Assembly (NCBI RefSeq): GCF_000347035.1
Contig: NZ_ANIJ01000032.1
Span: 62,001 to 126,000, forward strand
DNA length: 64,000 nt
Direction: 5' to 3'
Source: Leptospira sp. B5-022
GTDB taxonomy: Bacteria; Spirochaetota; Leptospiria; Leptospirales; Leptospiraceae
The notes below the pieces were generated by a model. The model was not told where the DNA came from, searched no databases, and saw only the letters and a list, made by a program, of their open reading frames with translations. The position numbers and the translations under genes are program-made. Below, in pieces: positions 9,341-20,239 of the stretch (the stretch's first letter is position 1; every line of letters starts with the position of its first letter).

Positions 9341-10615
9341 CTAAGCGGAGAATACTTCTCCACGGATCTCGATTATTTTTTCCGGATTTACTGCGCATTC
9401 AGCGAGTTGGTGTTTTTCCGCTGGGATCATATCAAAGGGAACTTCTTGACCAACACTTAAATGGGTAAAACCCTTATTAAGTGTATCGGCTAGTTCCAGA
9501 AATCCACCCAAAAATTCCGCTTCGTCCAGTTTAGTTAATAAAATTCTACGGAATCCAAGGGGTTCGTAGGCTTTCATTACGGAGTGGGTGTGATGATACG
9601 AAGATGTGGCGGATAATACAAGGATATTTTCAACGTTGTCCCTTTCTCCGAAAGCCGAAAGGTATCCGTACATTTTACTCAGCTGGTCCACATTCCGATG
9701 GCTATAACCCGCAGTATCGATGAGGATCAACTCGGAGCCATCTCTTGCCAAGGTTTCCTGAAAACGTTTCAGATCTTTTACCGCATAAAAAGGCATTTCC
9801 ATGGTATCCGCGTAGCGTTTCAGTTGCTCGATCGCCGCGATCCTATAATTGTCGGTTGTGTATAAAGACACGGATTTTCCCATATGAAGATGGTACTTAG
9901 CGGCTAGTTTTGCGATGCTTGTCGTCTTTCCGCTGCCTGTAGGTCCGACAAAAAAGACCACTTTTCTCTGTCCTCTTCTGGTTCCTTTAAAAATATCCGG
10001 CTCAACCTGCACTCTTTCGGACAGTACTTCTATAATTTTTTCCTGAACTGCCACCGTACGAGAACGATCCAAAGGAGAAAGTCTCTCTTCCACTTGGGAA
10101 ATAATTTCTTCCGCGTATGCCCCGCTCATTCCATCTCGAACAAGCTTATCCCTCATTTTAAGGATATTGGAATCCTGCTCTTTACGGATCGGCCTTCCGA
10201 TTTTAGGCTCGAACTCTTTGGAAAAAGAAAGACCTAAATCCTCATCCGATCTGGTTTCTTCGGAGGTGACTTCTATTAGTTCTTTTGGCAAAGAAGAAGT
10301 CCTCGGACGAGAAGTTCTTTCTTCCCAGCTCGGTAATTCTTCCAGACTTCTTCTTTTTTCGGAGCCCAGAGTGGACTTTTGTTTTAATAGTTCTTTTAGG
10401 TCTTGGAGTTTTTTCTCCACTTTCTCTCTGGAACTTGCCTTTTCCGGGATACCGACTTGGATCTCCACGACCTTACGGGCCATGAGTCCTGTCCCGAATA
10501 CCCCACCTTCGGTCAAAATCCGATGCTCGATGACATGGGCTTCCGGGCCGTATTTCATCTTCATCTGCATTAGGCAATCCTGTAGATCCTTGCCCCTAAT
10601 CTTTGCGAAATCCAT
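9341..10615 (-). CDS. flhF: FlhF SRP-type GTPase
   Basis: This 424-residue signal-recognition-particle family GTPase marks where flagella are built at the pole. A basic, variable N-terminal region of about 190 residues precedes the NG domain. The P-loop [20 protein letters not shown] lies near residue 225, [17 protein letters not shown] follows, and [13 protein letters not shown] is the G3 motif. [12 protein letters not shown] carries the base-recognition element TKLDE. It sits between flhA and flhG in the usual order. The start ATG at 10615 is preceded by AGGAGG about 6 bases upstream, the strongest ribosome site in this operon. Confidence 0.96.
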   Translation of the reverse strand: MDFAKIRGKDLQDCLMQMKMKYGPEAHVIEHRILTEGGVFGTGLMARKVVEIQVGIPEKASSREKVEKKLQDLKELLKQKSTLGSEKRRSLEELPSWEERTSRPRTSSLPKELIEVTSEETRSDEDLGLSFSKEFEPKIGRPIRKEQDSNILKMRDKLVRDGMSGAYAEEIISQVEERLSPLDRSRTVAVQEKIIEVLSERVQVEPDIFKGTRRGQRKVVFFVGPTGSGKTTSIAKLAAKYHLHMGKSVSLYTTDNYRIAAIEQLKRYADTMEMPFYAVKDLKRFQETLARDGSELILIDTAGYSHRNVDQLSKMYGYLSAFGERDNVENILVLSATSSYHHTHSVMKAYEPLGFRRILLTKLDEAEFLGGFLELADTLNKGFTHLSVGQEVPFDMIPAEKHQLAECAVNPEKIIEIRGEVFSA

Positions 10616-10654
10616 GCTATCCTCCTGTTTTTTCGATTAAAATATTACGTTTTC

Positions 10655-12772
10655 TTAACTCACTTCCGCCGGTTCCGCCGCCTGGGCTTGTGTCACCTTA
10701 AGTTCCCCGGCAATCACGGTAGGAACGGAAGAATGAACCTCTTCTAATGCGAGTACCGCAAAGTTCCTAGGCGGAAATTCCTTCGCTAAAAAATAAGCGA
10801 AAGGCATTCTGACTTCTCTGTTCACCACATAGATCGGGAATCCTCTTCCTTCTTGGACCCTGCGATTCATATCCGCCACGGATTCCAAAAGTCTTCTTTG
10901 GAAATCGGGAGGGAGGACTAAAATATCCCTTCCTTCCAAACGATCCTGCGCAAGAGATTTGTTCAATCTGTCGAGCACACGACCTTCTACCACGATGACC
11001 TGAAGTTTTCCGTCCACCATATAATCTTTTACGATCGTATTGGAGATTGCCTGCCTTACGAATTCCGTAAGAACATAAGGGTTCGGATACTTGCTCATCT
11101 TGTTTGCGACCGTTTCCAAAATCGGGACAAGATTGCGGATGCCCAAACCTTCTCTGAGAAGATTTTGAAGAACTTGCTGTAACATTCCCAAATTCCCTGG
11201 TTTGTCCGCTTCCAATTCTTGGATAAGCGTCGGATATTGGGCTCTGTAATGATCCAGAAGTTTTTTGACTTCTTCTCTTCCGAGCAAACTGGAAGCATGA
11301 GTCGCAAGTAATTCTCTTAAGTATGTGATGATAACAGTAGAAGAATCCACTACGATAAAACCTTTGGATTCCGCATCTCCTTTGGAATCAGCAGAGATCC
11401 ATTTTGCAGTCCTTCCGTAGGCAGGTTCCAAGAAAGATTCCCCTTCGATGGAAGAAAGGTCCTGGCTTTCCGCAGAAGGCATAGCCATAAGTTTTTCCGG
11501 ACGGATCGTGCTGGAGCCGACTTCCACTCCGTTGATCTTGATCGTAAATTGATCCGGAGGTATTTCCAAATTATCTAATATACGAATAGGAGGAATGACG
11601 ATCCCGCTTTCACGTGCAAACTTTCCTCTTAAGTTGGAAATCTGGTCCATCAATGTCCCGCCCTGGGAAGCATCCACTAAAGGCACCAGATGATAACCGA
11701 ATTCGATCTCGATCGGCTCGATCCTAAGTTCATCGTAATAATCCCGAGGTTTGCGATCCCCGACAGCCTCTTTTTCCTTCTTCTCCAAAACCTCGAGTTG
11801 TTCCTGCACGGTTTTTTCTAGAGAATATGCTAAGTAAGCGAGTCCACCTGCAAGAAGTACCATCGGAATAAAAGGTAAACCGGGGATAAATGCGCCGAGT
11901 CCCATAGAGACCGCGACAACATATAGAACTTTGGAGTTCGCAAATAGTTGTGTCTTAAATTGTTTCGCTAGATCCGATTCGGATCCGGAGCGGGTGACGA
12001 TGATACCCGTAGCTACAGTAGTGAGAAGTGCAGGGATCTGGGAAACAAGTCCGTCTCCGATGGTGAACTTTCCATACGTTTCGATCGCAGATATGAAAGA
12101 TTCTCCGCGGATGCTTGCACCGATGACAACACCTCCGATCAGGTTGATCGCGGTGATGATAAGTCCTGCTCGCACATCACCTTGCACGAATTTACTCGCT
12201 CCATCCATGGAACCGTAAAAATCCACTTCTTGTTCTATCTTCTTTCTTCTTTTACGAGCTTCCGCCTCGTTTATATTTCCAGTGGAAAGTTCCATGTCGA
12301 TTGCCATCTGTTTACCAGGCAATGCATCCAATGTGAACCTTGCTGCCACTTCGGATATACGGGTCGCTCCTTTAGTGATCACTAATACCTGAACGATCAC
12401 TAAAATTAAGAAGATAATAAATCCGACCACATACTTACTTAAACCGGATTCGCTTCCCACGATGAAAGAACCGAACGCATCTATGATCGCACTATTTATT
12501 GCGGGACCCTTGGACAAAATTTGTCTAGTTGTGGAAACGTTCAGCGCCAGCCGATAGATAGTCGTGATCAATAATAAACTAGGAAAAATCGAAAATTCGG
12601 ACGGCTCCTTGATGGACAAGGACGTCAAAACGATGAGTAGACTCAAAGCCAAGCTGAATAAGATCAGAATATCCAAAACAAATCCAGGCAAAGGAACAAC
12701 GAGCATTCCAACCACTGCAACGGCTCCCGCACCCAGGATGAAGTCGGATTGTGTATACCATTTCTTATCCAT
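10655..12772 (-). CDS. flhA: FlhA flagellar export gate protein
   Basis: This 705-residue inner-membrane export gate subunit has about eight membrane helices in the first 330 residues. The FHIPEP-family region includes [20 protein letters not shown] and the loop with [20 protein letters not shown]. The C-terminal cytoplasmic domain (about residues 350-690) forms the nonameric ring that binds chaperone-substrate complexes. The length is normal for the family. It follows flhB by 15 bases and precedes flhF by 39 bases. The ATG at 12772 has AGGAGA nearby. Confidence 0.97.
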   Translation of the reverse strand: MDKKWYTQSDFILGAGAVAVVGMLVVPLPGFVLDILILFSLALSLLIVLTSLSIKEPSEFSIFPSLLLITTIYRLALNVSTTRQILSKGPAINSAIIDAFGSFIVGSESGLSKYVVGFIIFLILVIVQVLVITKGATRISEVAARFTLDALPGKQMAIDMELSTGNINEAEARKRRKKIEQEVDFYGSMDGASKFVQGDVRAGLIITAINLIGGVVIGASIRGESFISAIETYGKFTIGDGLVSQIPALLTTVATGIIVTRSGSESDLAKQFKTQLFANSKVLYVVAVSMGLGAFIPGLPFIPMVLLAGGLAYLAYSLEKTVQEQLEVLEKKEKEAVGDRKPRDYYDELRIEPIEIEFGYHLVPLVDASQGGTLMDQISNLRGKFARESGIVIPPIRILDNLEIPPDQFTIKINGVEVGSSTIRPEKLMAMPSAESQDLSSIEGESFLEPAYGRTAKWISADSKGDAESKGFIVVDSSTVIITYLRELLATHASSLLGREEVKKLLDHYRAQYPTLIQELEADKPGNLGMLQQVLQNLLREGLGIRNLVPILETVANKMSKYPNPYVLTEFVRQAISNTIVKDYMVDGKLQVIVVEGRVLDRLNKSLAQDRLEGRDILVLPPDFQRRLLESVADMNRRVQEGRGFPIYVVNREVRMPFAYFLAKEFPPRNFAVLALEEVHSSVPTVIAGELKVTQAQAAEPAEVS

Positions 12773-12787
12773 AATATTCTCCTAGGT

Positions 12788-14053
12788 CTAAGAAGCGTTT
12801 CTGAACGCTCTCCGGAAAGATTCGAGTTTCGTAAAGATCACACTGAGTGCGGTATAGAATTTAGCCGGGACTTCCTGACCGATCTCCACCTCGTCGTAGA
12901 GTGTTCTTGCCATTGGGCGGTCTTCCACGGTGGCGATATCGTTCGCCTTTGCGACACGGATTATACGTAATGCGAAATCATCTACTCCTTTCGCTATAAC
13001 GATAGGGGCCTTGTGTTTATTCGGTTTATATTCCAATGCTACCGCAAAGTGAGTGGGATTCGTAATGACAACGTCCGCTTTGGGAACTTCCGCCAGCATC
13101 TTGCTTTTTTTGATCTGATCTCTGGCCATTTGTCTTCTTCTGGCCTGCAAAGAAGGATCTCCGTCCTGCTCCTTCATTTCTCTTTTGGATTCCGAAGGAG
13201 TCATTTTAAGCGCTTCTTCATATTCGTATTTTTGGAAGAAGTAGTCCCCGATGCTGATCGCGAGCAACAGTATCCCTACTACGATAAAAATTTTGAATGC
13301 CGTATAAGTGATTAATGCAACGGATTCTTCGAGGCCCATATTCCCGAGCATCAGGATCTTGAAAAAGTCCTTCTCGATGACAAAATAAGAGACCCAAGCG
13401 ATTGCGACAACTTTGACCAAGGACTTGATGAGTCCAAATAATGTTTGTCGGTTCGGAAGTACCTTTTTGAAATTCGGGCGGATCCTCCCGAAATTTAATG
13501 CAAGAGCCCTAGGAGCGAATAAAAACCCGGTCTGGACAACGTTACCCACAATTGCTGCAACCACTGTGATCCCCATCAAAGGAAGAAGTAACTGTGTAAT
13601 ATCCACAAGTGCGTTATTTAAAAGTTCGCTCACCGTTTCGGAACTGACCACATTCGCCGAACGTATTCCGAAGAAATATTTTCTTAAGAGATAATAAGAT
13701 CTCATAAAAAAATACTCCCCCATAAGATACATGAGAACGATCCCTGCGAGAAGAACGATGGCGGAGGCAACCTCGGGACTTTTAGGAACATTTCCCTTTT
13801 CTCTTTCTTCTCTTCTTCTTCTTTCGCTGGCCGGTTGGGTACGTCCCTCATCTTCCGCTGCGAATAATTGTAGGTCGATGCGAAACGGGACAGCGGCGAG
13901 TTTTGGCTGTGTTTGTGGAGTTACGTGTAGGAACTCCACTATCGGATTAGAGTAGAATATTCCTAATTTTCGCAACTTCGCGTGTAGGAACTCCAACATG
14001 CGGACATACGACCGATGTAGGAGTTCCAACAGACTTTTCGAAAAGACTACCAT
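12788..14053 (-). CDS. flhB: FlhB export switch protein with repeat-derived N-terminal extension
   Basis: FlhB sets substrate specificity of the flagellar export apparatus. The core begins at [20 protein letters not shown] and has four membrane helices. The C-terminal cytoplasmic domain contains the autocleavage motif NPTH (about residue 332 of 421). I place the start at ATG 14053 because it overlaps the fliR stop as TGATG with AAGGG about 10 bases upstream. Another ATG at 14065 lies in the same frame. This gives about 60 residues ahead of the normal N-terminus, and they contain three copies of an interspersed repeat read as LELLH or EFLH. Internal starts at ATG (codon for MLEFLH) or GTG (VEFLH) are possible. 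Confidence 0.93.
   Translation of the reverse strand: MVVFSKSLLELLHRSYVRMLEFLHAKLRKLGIFYSNPIVEFLHVTPQTQPKLAAVPFRIDLQLFAAEDEGRTQPASERRRREEREKGNVPKSPEVASAIVLLAGIVLMYLMGEYFFMRSYYLLRKYFFGIRSANVVSSETVSELLNNALVDITQLLLPLMGITVVAAIVGNVVQTGFLFAPRALALNFGRIRPNFKKVLPNRQTLFGLIKSLVKVVAIAWVSYFVIEKDFFKILMLGNMGLEESVALITYTAFKIFIVVGILLLAISIGDYFFQKYEYEEALKMTPSESKREMKEQDGDPSLQARRRQMARDQIKKSKMLAEVPKADVVITNPTHFAVALEYKPNKHKAPIVIAKGVDDFALRIIRVAKANDIATVEDRPMARTLYDEVEIGQEVPAKFYTALSVIFTKLESFRRAFRNAS
13926..14031. repeat. Three copies of TGTAGGA-type repeat inside flhB
   Basis: TGTAGGAACTCC at 13926-13937, TGTAGGAACTCCAACA at 13983-13998 and TGTAGGAGTTCCAACA at 14016-14031 are the same short motif. Their starts are 57 and 33 bases apart, both multiples of three, so all three are read in the same flhB frame. 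The motif also occurs at 43675 and 45691, both intergenic. Confidence 0.8.
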
Positions 14054-14832
14054 CAGTTCGGCCATCCCTTCAACATCAGGTTCATCTTTTCGAAAGAAAG
14101 TTGGAAAGCATTGTCCATCTGAGTGATCAAGAATGGAACGATCAGGATCATCACGATTAGTCCGATCGCGATCTTGATCGGAAAACTCAGTTGTAGAATA
14201 TTCAACTGAGGAGCTGCCTTTCCCATCAATGCTTCGGAAACAGTAACTAAAAATAAAACTCCGAGTATCGGTAGAGAAATTTTGAAAGCGACCAGGAACA
14301 TCGCACCGACCGCTTCTTCCATCGCCTTGTAAAGTCCGTCTTGGATCTCAGGCACAAGTTTCAAAACCTGCACCTTCTCAAATGAATATACCAGACTTTC
14401 GAACAGAAAACGATATGCTCCCAAAGAGAGAAATAGAAGCATACCCAACATATTTTTAAGAGTACTGATCACAGGAAGACTCGTTTGCGAGATCGGGTCC
14501 AATATCTCCGCGTAACCGAAACCGAGTTGGACGTTAAAAAATTCTCCAGCCATTTGGAAGGAAGAGAATACCAAACTGACCAAAAATCCCATGAGGACTC
14601 CGATCAAGGTTTCCGCTACGGCAACTAAACCGTAATCAACCATATTGCCCGGGATCGGAGGAACAAACGAAGCGCTCACAGGAAATAAAATTACGGAGAT
14701 CAGAAATCCAAGAGTCATCCTCTGCGGGAAGCTGATCGAGGCAAAGGAAAACACAGGAGCAACGGATAGAAGCCCCACGATCCTTGCCAGGATCAAAAGA
14801 AAAACTTGGAAATTTCCTACAAAGTATTCCAT
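14053..14832 (-). CDS. fliR: FliR export gate protein
   Basis: This 259-residue, almost wholly hydrophobic protein of the FliP-FliQ-FliR export channel has about six membrane segments. Family features include [20 protein letters not shown] near the N-terminus and [20 protein letters not shown] in the middle. It follows fliQ by 9 bases and its TGA overlaps the flhB ATG by one base. The length is typical. Confidence 0.95.
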   Translation of the reverse strand: MEYFVGNFQVFLLILARIVGLLSVAPVFSFASISFPQRMTLGFLISVILFPVSASFVPPIPGNMVDYGLVAVAETLIGVLMGFLVSLVFSSFQMAGEFFNVQLGFGYAEILDPISQTSLPVISTLKNMLGMLLFLSLGAYRFLFESLVYSFEKVQVLKLVPEIQDGLYKAMEEAVGAMFLVAFKISLPILGVLFLVTVSEALMGKAAPQLNILQLSFPIKIAIGLIVMILIVPFLITQMDNAFQLSFEKMNLMLKGWPN

Positions 14833-14841
14833 TTTTAAAAT

Positions 14842-15105
14842 CTAAAACTTCTCTATCATCAGGAAAAGATCCCTGGTATAATCCGTCATCGTCTGAAGCA
14901 TCCATCCCGCAAAGATCACGATTACGGCAAAAATGGATAATAACTTAGGAACAAAAGCAATCGTTGGCTCTTGGATGGAAGTTGTGGTCTGTAAAATTCC
15001 GATAACAAGTCCTACTACCATCGCAGTCAGCAAAATGGGAGAAGAAAGTTTGAGAGTCACAAACAGCGCGTCTCGGATCAGAGTGATTGCATCTACTTCC
15101 GTCAT
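14842..15105 (-). CDS. fliQ: FliQ export gate protein
   Basis: This 87-residue protein has two membrane helices (about residues 16-38 and 52-72), the normal FliQ size and layout. The phrase [20 protein letters not shown] is characteristic of the family. Several FliQ copies wrap the FliP/FliR core of the export channel. Its ATG overlaps the fliP stop by four bases, so it is translationally coupled. Confidence 0.95.
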   Translation of the reverse strand: MTEVDAITLIRDALFVTLKLSSPILLTAMVVGLVIGILQTTTSIQEPTIAFVPKLLSIFAVIVIFAGWMLQTMTDYTRDLFLMIEKF

Positions 15106-15944
15106 TTATAGCTCCTTACGAGCTCGTAGACGATTAAATTCCAACCATCCACAAGAACGAATAAGATCAATTTAAACGGCAAACTTACCATCACGGGAGG
15201 AAGCATGTTCAAACCCATGGAAAGAAGTGCGGAAGCAACCACAAGATCCACTACGATAAACGGAATAAATATGATGATACCGATCCAAAACGCCTTCTTG
15301 ATTTCCGAAAGCATGAATGCGGGGATGAGAACGTAATTCGGGACATCGTCGAAGGATTCTACATTCTCCACTTTTCCGATCTTTAAAAATAAGGCCACGT
15401 CCTTGGCGCCGCTTGTCCCGATCTGTCTCATCATAAATTCTCTAAGCGGGACCATGGACTTATCAAAAAATTCGTTTGTATCGATCTTACCTTCCATGTA
15501 CGGATTCAAACCTTTCTCGTACACAATATTCAAAGTAGGTGCCATGATAAAGAATGTCATAAATAACGCGAGTCCCACCATTACCTGGTTAGGCGGAAGG
15601 TTCTGGATAGAAAGAGCCCTTCTCACAAAATCCAAAACGATCACTATCTTGGTGAAAGAAGTCAGAGACATCACAATGGCAGGTGCTAAGGAAAGAATTG
15701 TGACTAAGAACAAGATCATGAGAGAAAGACTTGTCTCTCTCGGACCTTTCGCTTCGTTCACATTGATATTCAAATTCGGGATCGGGATCCTAGGGGCATT
15801 TGCCTGCGCGTAAGTTTCCTCCGGGATTGCCAAGATCAAAACGGCAAAAAGAAGAATGCACGAAAGTATCTTCCACATAACTCTATTATGTCTCATACTA
15901 TCGGAAAACTTTTTCCCTGCCAGTGTAGCGAACCCCTCTCCCAC
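15102..15944 (-). CDS. fliP: FliP export gate protein
   Basis: This 280-residue FliP has a cleavable signal peptide (hydrophobic core [17 protein letters not shown], then ETYAQA), as is usual for the protein. Core motifs include [20 protein letters not shown] and the loop ending [10 protein letters not shown]. Four membrane helices follow the signal. I keep GTG at 15944 as the start because AGGGGG lies four bases upstream. Internal ATGs at 15896 and 15878 would shorten the region before the signal and cannot be excluded. It starts 9 bases after fliO. Confidence 0.95.
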   Translation of the reverse strand: MGEGFATLAGKKFSDSMRHNRVMWKILSCILLFAVLILAIPEETYAQANAPRIPIPNLNINVNEAKGPRETSLSLMILFLVTILSLAPAIVMSLTSFTKIVIVLDFVRRALSIQNLPPNQVMVGLALFMTFFIMAPTLNIVYEKGLNPYMEGKIDTNEFFDKSMVPLREFMMRQIGTSGAKDVALFLKIGKVENVESFDDVPNYVLIPAFMLSEIKKAFWIGIIIFIPFIVVDLVVASALLSMGLNMLPPVMVSLPFKLILFVLVDGWNLIVYELVRSYK

Positions 15945-15952
15945 TTTTCCCC

Positions 15953-16741
15953 CTAATTCGAATCGAATAATCCGTTTTCCAGATTATTCCTTTCCTTCTT
16001 AATTTCGTCTAACTTCTCTTTGAGTTTTCTCTGTTTCTCTTTTCTTTCTCCGGGAGTTTGGCGAAGAGTTTGTTCCTCTTCCTCCGACTTCCCGGTCAGA
16101 CGAATATTCAAATCCTTTAACTGTTCCAGAGCTGTGACGAGAAAGCCGCCTTCCGGAGGTTTAAATTCGTCTCTCATTCTCTGCAGTCTTGCCTTGGTCT
16201 CCGTATCCGTAATTTCGGAGATTAGATTAATACCGTTATCTGCCACACCCAATACGAAAATTTGCCCGGTTACTTCTACGATCTGTAACTGTTTGTTCGT
16301 GCCTAAGCTCAAACTACCGAGAAGATTCATTTCTCCTCGAACGGGAAGGGAGCCTTCTCTGGATTTTGCGAGAGTCCTCAAGACCCAATACGCTGCTCCA
16401 CAAAGAATTCCAAGTACTAGAACGATCCTAAAAAGTATTCCCGCAAGACTCGGCCCATCCGAAACAGGTTTGTATCTTTCTTCCACGGGGTTCGGTGTCG
16501 ACTCCGGGACAGTTTCCTTCTTCTCTTCTTGTTTAGGAGTAGAAGGTGCCGTAGACTCGGAGGCCTTTTTATCAGCTGTGCCTAATTCTTTTTTGAGAAC
16601 TTCGTCCATTTGTTCTCTTTCGGAACCTTGAGAGTATAATCCTCCGGCAATACCCGATAAAATACAAAAGACTCCGAACGCCAAAGCGAGGGAGCCGAAT
16701 CCTGAAAAAAACGAATGGATCGTTTGAAAAATTCGGCTCAT
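15953..16741 (-). CDS. fliO: FliO flagellar biosynthesis protein
   Basis: This 262-residue protein helps FliP assemble. An N-terminal hydrophobic segment, probably a signal ([20 protein letters not shown]), is followed by a charged periplasmic stretch. A membrane helix (about residues 102-122, [20 protein letters not shown]) and a FliO cytoplasmic domain follow ([20 protein letters not shown], then [13 protein letters not shown]). The tail is a strongly charged helix ([20 protein letters not shown]). The size is larger than the ~120 residues of enteric FliO, as is common outside that group. Its ATG overlaps the fliN stop by 4 bases. Confidence 0.9.
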   Translation of the reverse strand: MSRIFQTIHSFFSGFGSLALAFGVFCILSGIAGGLYSQGSEREQMDEVLKKELGTADKKASESTAPSTPKQEEKKETVPESTPNPVEERYKPVSDGPSLAGILFRIVLVLGILCGAAYWVLRTLAKSREGSLPVRGEMNLLGSLSLGTNKQLQIVEVTGQIFVLGVADNGINLISEITDTETKARLQRMRDEFKPPEGGFLVTALEQLKDLNIRLTGKSEEEEQTLRQTPGERKEKQRKLKEKLDEIKKERNNLENGLFDSN

Positions 16742-17820
16742 CCGCCTCCCGACTCCGGCTTGATCCTATCGGCCGGACTTACGATATCCGTTACACGTAC
16801 ACCGAAGTTTTCGTCGATGACCACGACCTCGCCCTTCGCGATCAACTTACCGTTTACCAAAAGATCCACAGGCTCACCTGCCAACTTGTCCAACTCGATG
16901 ATGGAACCTTCCCCCAAACCTAAGATATCTTTAATATACATCTTGGTCCTTCCGAGTTCCACAGTCACAGACATCTGCACGTCCATGAGAAGGTTCAGGT
17001 TCGGAGTGCCTTGGGCGCCGCTTGCCGTCGCAAGATTCGGGAAAGAAACTCCCTTCATTCCGACTTGGGAAATTCCTCCGCCACCGCCCATTCCGCCTTG
17101 GTAGCCGCCGGAAGCATAATCGCCTCCCCCTCCTCCGGATCTTTTGGAAAGAGAGAGAATATCATTCGCCATAGATAAAGAAAGAATGAACTGAATTCTA
17201 AAAGAAGGAAGTCCTTCTATCGCTAAATTGAAGAAGGTCCGAACGAGAGGGTCTCCTTCCGGCAGAACTAATGCGGCAGGAGAAGTTACATGTCGAGTCT
17301 CTGCAGGAGAACCGTTCACTCCACCACCGGTTTTAGCAGCGATCTGCGATTGAAGCGCTCCCATGATGGGAGTTAAACTATCTCTGAGAGTCTGGAGTTG
17401 GCCTTCGTCCAGACCACCTGAATCAAATCCACCCATCATCATGTTCGCAATACGAGCCGCATTGTCCGCGGCCATCGCAAGCACAACTCTTCCGTTCAGA
17501 TTTCCTGAATAGGTAGAATATAATAAAAACGTGTTGGACTTGAGTTCCGCTTCCACATCCTTCCGGGATTTGGCCTCGGAGGTAGGATTCATAAAATTGG
17601 AAGTTTTGGAAAGAATGGCTGCTAAAGTATTTCCCGCAGTCATAAAACAATGAGAAAGAAAATCGGACAGAAGGTCTCGATCTACCGGAGAAAGACCGGC
17701 AGCTTCCTTGGACCCGCCTCCGGCAGCCATGCTGCTGCCTGGATCGAATGTGTCATTTGCACCCGCTAAAAGGGCGTCTATTTCTTCCTGGGAAAGGGAT
17801 CCTTCACCCATCTGGGGCAC
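16738..17820 (-). CDS. fliN: FliN/FliY-type motor switch protein
   Basis: This 360-residue C-ring component combines three parts. The N-terminus has [14 protein letters not shown], the CheY-P-binding type peptide also found in FliM and FliY. A CheC/FliM-like middle domain (about residues 45-230) includes TRDSL-like helices such as [21 protein letters not shown] glycine-rich linker ([12 protein letters not shown]) precedes a SpoA/FliN domain (about 275-350: [20 protein letters not shown]). The start is GTG at 17820 or ATG at 17811, with no strong ribosome site for either. It is the first gene of the long operon. FliY-like might be the better name, depending on whether the CheC active residues are present. 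Confidence 0.9.
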   Translation of the reverse strand: MPQMGEGSLSQEEIDALLAGANDTFDPGSSMAAGGGSKEAAGLSPVDRDLLSDFLSHCFMTAGNTLAAILSKTSNFMNPTSEAKSRKDVEAELKSNTFLLYSTYSGNLNGRVVLAMAADNAARIANMMMGGFDSGGLDEGQLQTLRDSLTPIMGALQSQIAAKTGGGVNGSPAETRHVTSPAALVLPEGDPLVRTFFNLAIEGLPSFRIQFILSLSMANDILSLSKRSGGGGGDYASGGYQGGMGGGGGISQVGMKGVSFPNLATASGAQGTPNLNLLMDVQMSVTVELGRTKMYIKDILGLGEGSIIELDKLAGEPVDLLVNGKLIAKGEVVVIDENFGVRVTDIVSPADRIKPESGGG

Positions 17821-17975
17821 TCTCTCTTAGTTTTGGATTAGGAGACATAATAAAAAGAAATTTGTCGACCCTTTTTTTTCTTGCTCAGAAAATCGGTGGG
17901 AAAAGGCCGGGGAACTTAACCACTATTCCAGCTCGAATTTTTCCGATAGTCAATTCGTTTCCCAAAAAAATCTTA

Positions 17976-18024
17976 CTCTCTGCGACTTTGCGCCTCTGTG
18001 ATCTTCGTGCCTCTGTGCGCAACC
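17976..18024. repeat. CTCTGTG-rich intergenic repeat, single arm
   Basis: The stretch CTCTGCGACTTTGCGCCTC followed by TGTGATCTTCGTGCCTCTG and TGCGCAA resembles one arm of the inverted-repeat elements at 39330, 43640 and 45656. The matching second arm is not seen nearby. It lies in the 315-base gap between the divergent fliN and arsR-like genes. Apart from this repeat and the arsR promoter, the gap shows an A-rich/T-rich stretch and no gene. Confidence 0.55.
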
Positions 18025-18085
18025 CCCACCTTTCCCAGACCGGCATCCTATACCAGTTTTTTTCGAATTTTTATGTAGATTAGGC

Positions 18086-18143
18086 TTGACTGGCGATCTG
18101 ATGTCCCGTATTTTACCAAACGGTAAATTAACTAAATGGTTAA
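18086..18143 (+). promoter_or_regulatory. Promoter and candidate ArsR operator
   Basis: TTGACT (18086-18091) and TATTTT (18109-18114) are separated by 17 bases and fit a sigma-70 promoter. Two dyads overlap the start region: TTTACC-AAAC-GGTAAA (18112-18127) and TTAAC-N6-GTTAA (18128-18143). The second covers the ATG at 18136. Such placement would let the regulator repress its own transcription. The binding is inferred. Confidence 0.55.
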
Positions 18144-18495
18144 ATATGACACTGAATCCGATCGATTGAGCAATACCTTCTCCGCTTTGGCAGATCCAAC
18201 TAGAAGGAAGATCCTTCTCTATTTGGTCTCCGGAGAGGCAACTGTTAAGGAATTGGCGGAACCTTTTAATATGAGCTTACCCGGAATTTCCAAACACCTG
18301 AAGGTTTTGGAAAAAGCCGGACTGATTGAAAGGGGAAGAGAGGCCCAATGGAGACCCTGCAAGATACGACCGGAGGGGCTAAAGGAAGCTTCCGGTTGGT
18401 TGGATCATTACCGCCATTTTTGGGAAGAAAGTTTGGATCGTTTGGATGCATATCTCCAGCAACTCCAAGGAAAAAACCTAGAGTCGGGAAAATAG
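18136..18495 (+). CDS. ArsR-family transcriptional regulator
   Basis: This 119-residue winged-helix repressor contains SALADPTRRKILLYLVSG, the hallmark of the SRPBCC-associated ArsR group. The recognition region MSLPGISKHLKVLEKAGLIE follows. No metal-binding CxC motif is present, so metal sensing is unlikely. The C-terminal helix reads HFWEESLDRLDAYLQQLQ. It precedes an exporter gene by 61 bases and two AHSA1-domain genes, a partnership seen in many bacteria. It probably controls that cluster. Confidence 0.9.
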   Translation: MVKYDTESDRLSNTFSALADPTRRKILLYLVSGEATVKELAEPFNMSLPGISKHLKVLEKAGLIERGREAQWRPCKIRPEGLKEASGWLDHYRHFWEESLDRLDAYLQQLQGKNLESGK

Positions 18496-18556
18496 GCCGT
18501 TATTTCCGAATTTGTCCCGGTGTTATATTAGAATTATATAAAAAGGTACGTTCAGA

Positions 18557-20125
18557 ATGTCTGAAATAAAAACTGAAAACACTTCCAAAGCCACTAAAAA
18601 AGAGTGGATTGGCTTAGCGGTGATCGCACTGCCCTGCCTACTATATGCGATGGATTTAACGGTTCTTTATCTTGCGGCTCCTCAATTGTCGGCGGATCTT
18701 AACCCGACTCCTTCTCAACAATTATGGATCATGGATATCTACGGTTTTTTGGTCGCAGGTTTTCTTGTGATCATGGGGAATCTGGGAGATAGGATCGGTC
18801 GACGTAAACTTTTACTTTATGGGGCGGCAGCGTTCGGAGTAGCATCCGTGTTAGCGGCATTCTCTCCTAGTTCCGAAATTTTGATCCTGACCCGTGCGAT
18901 CTTAGGGATTACCGCGGCTACTCTGGCTCCTTCTACTCTATCTTTAATTCGTAATATGTTTTTGGATCCCGAAGAGAGGACTTTTGCGATCGGTATCTGG
19001 GGAATGAGTTTCTCTCTCGGTGGAGCGATCGGTCCTCTTGTAGGCGGAGTCCTTCTGGAATATTTCTGGTGGGGTTCCGTATTTTTGATGAGCGTTCCGG
19101 TTATGGTACTTCTTCTGATCGTTGGGCCTAAACTTCTTCCTGAATTCAAAGATCCGAATGCGGGCAAAATGGATCTGCCAAGTGCCGTTCTATCCCTGAT
19201 ATCGGTACTTTCAATCATTTACGGTTTGAAACAGATCGCAGAGAACGGCTGGGGAATGATCCAGATTCTTACTATACTTGCCGGACTTTTAGTCGGAGCG
19301 ATTTTTATCAAAAGACAAACCACTTTGGCCGATCCGATGATAGATCTTGAATTGTTCAAACTTCCCGCATTCAGCGCTGCGGTCGCAGGAAATACGATGA
19401 CCATCTTCGTGGCATTGGGAACCTTCTTGTTCATATCCCAATATTTACAATTGGTTTTAGGACTTTCTCCTTTGGAAGCTGGACTTTGGACACTGCCTGG
19501 AGCTGTGGGCAACGTGATCGGTTCACTTACCATCCCTATCGTAGTTCGTTATATGCGTCCTTTATACGTAATGTTAAGCGGTTTACTATTACTTGCGATC
19601 GGAATGTTTTTATACACTCAGATTCATTCGGAAAACGGGATCTGGATGATCATTTTTGGATCTCTGATCATGTCTCTCGGGATCTGTGCAGTTGTGATCT
19701 TAGGAACGGATATCATCGTTAGTTCAGCACCTCCGGAAAGAGCGGGTGCAGCCGCTTCTATTTCGGAAACAGCAGCCGAATTCGGCGGCGTTCTTGGAAT
19801 CGCAGTGCTTGGAAGTATAGGTGTAGCCATCTTTAAGTCCAGGATCAATTCCATTGATCTTCCGGGGTTGACTCCGCAACAATTCGAAAGTTCTCATAAT
19901 ACTCTGGCTTCTGCGGTAGCCGTGGCAAAAGAACTTCCGGAGCCGAGTAAACAGATACTGCTAAGTACGGCTCGAGGTGCATTTACCGACTCTTTACATT
20001 TTGTTTCATTACTGAGTGTGGGGATCTCGATCGTTTTGGCATTTACGATCTTTTACCTACTAAAAGACAAAAAAGAAGCCAAAGCGGTTATAGAACCGGC
20101 AGAATTGGAAAAATCAACCGGATAA
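18557..20125 (+). CDS. DHA2-type (14-TM) MFS multidrug exporter
   Basis: This 522-residue member of the major facilitator superfamily is of the EmrB/QacA size class, with about 14 hydrophobic segments. The N-terminal half has AMDLTVLYLAAPQLSADL and the motif A stretch NLGDRIGRRKLLLYGAAAFG. Motif C is visible as GMSFSLGGAIGPLVGG. It probably exports drugs or quaternary amines using proton exchange. It follows the ArsR-type gene by 61 bases in the same orientation, suggesting local regulation. The substrate cannot be told from sequence. Confidence 0.9.
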   Translation: MSEIKTENTSKATKKEWIGLAVIALPCLLYAMDLTVLYLAAPQLSADLNPTPSQQLWIMDIYGFLVAGFLVIMGNLGDRIGRRKLLLYGAAAFGVASVLAAFSPSSEILILTRAILGITAATLAPSTLSLIRNMFLDPEERTFAIGIWGMSFSLGGAIGPLVGGVLLEYFWWGSVFLMSVPVMVLLLIVGPKLLPEFKDPNAGKMDLPSAVLSLISVLSIIYGLKQIAENGWGMIQILTILAGLLVGAIFIKRQTTLADPMIDLELFKLPAFSAAVAGNTMTIFVALGTFLFISQYLQLVLGLSPLEAGLWTLPGAVGNVIGSLTIPIVVRYMRPLYVMLSGLLLLAIGMFLYTQIHSENGIWMIIFGSLIMSLGICAVVILGTDIIVSSAPPERAGAAASISETAAEFGGVLGIAVLGSIGVAIFKSRINSIDLPGLTPQQFESSHNTLASAVAVAKELPEPSKQILLSTARGAFTDSLHFVSLLSVGISIVLAFTIFYLLKDKKEAKAVIEPAELEKSTG

Positions 20126-20239
20126 TATTATAATAAATTAATATAATGGCTCCAAAGATTTAGAACATTAAGACCCGTAACAGATTACACTTACGATAAA
20201 ATTTGAGATTTGATACTGATAATAAATAAGGATACTAAA

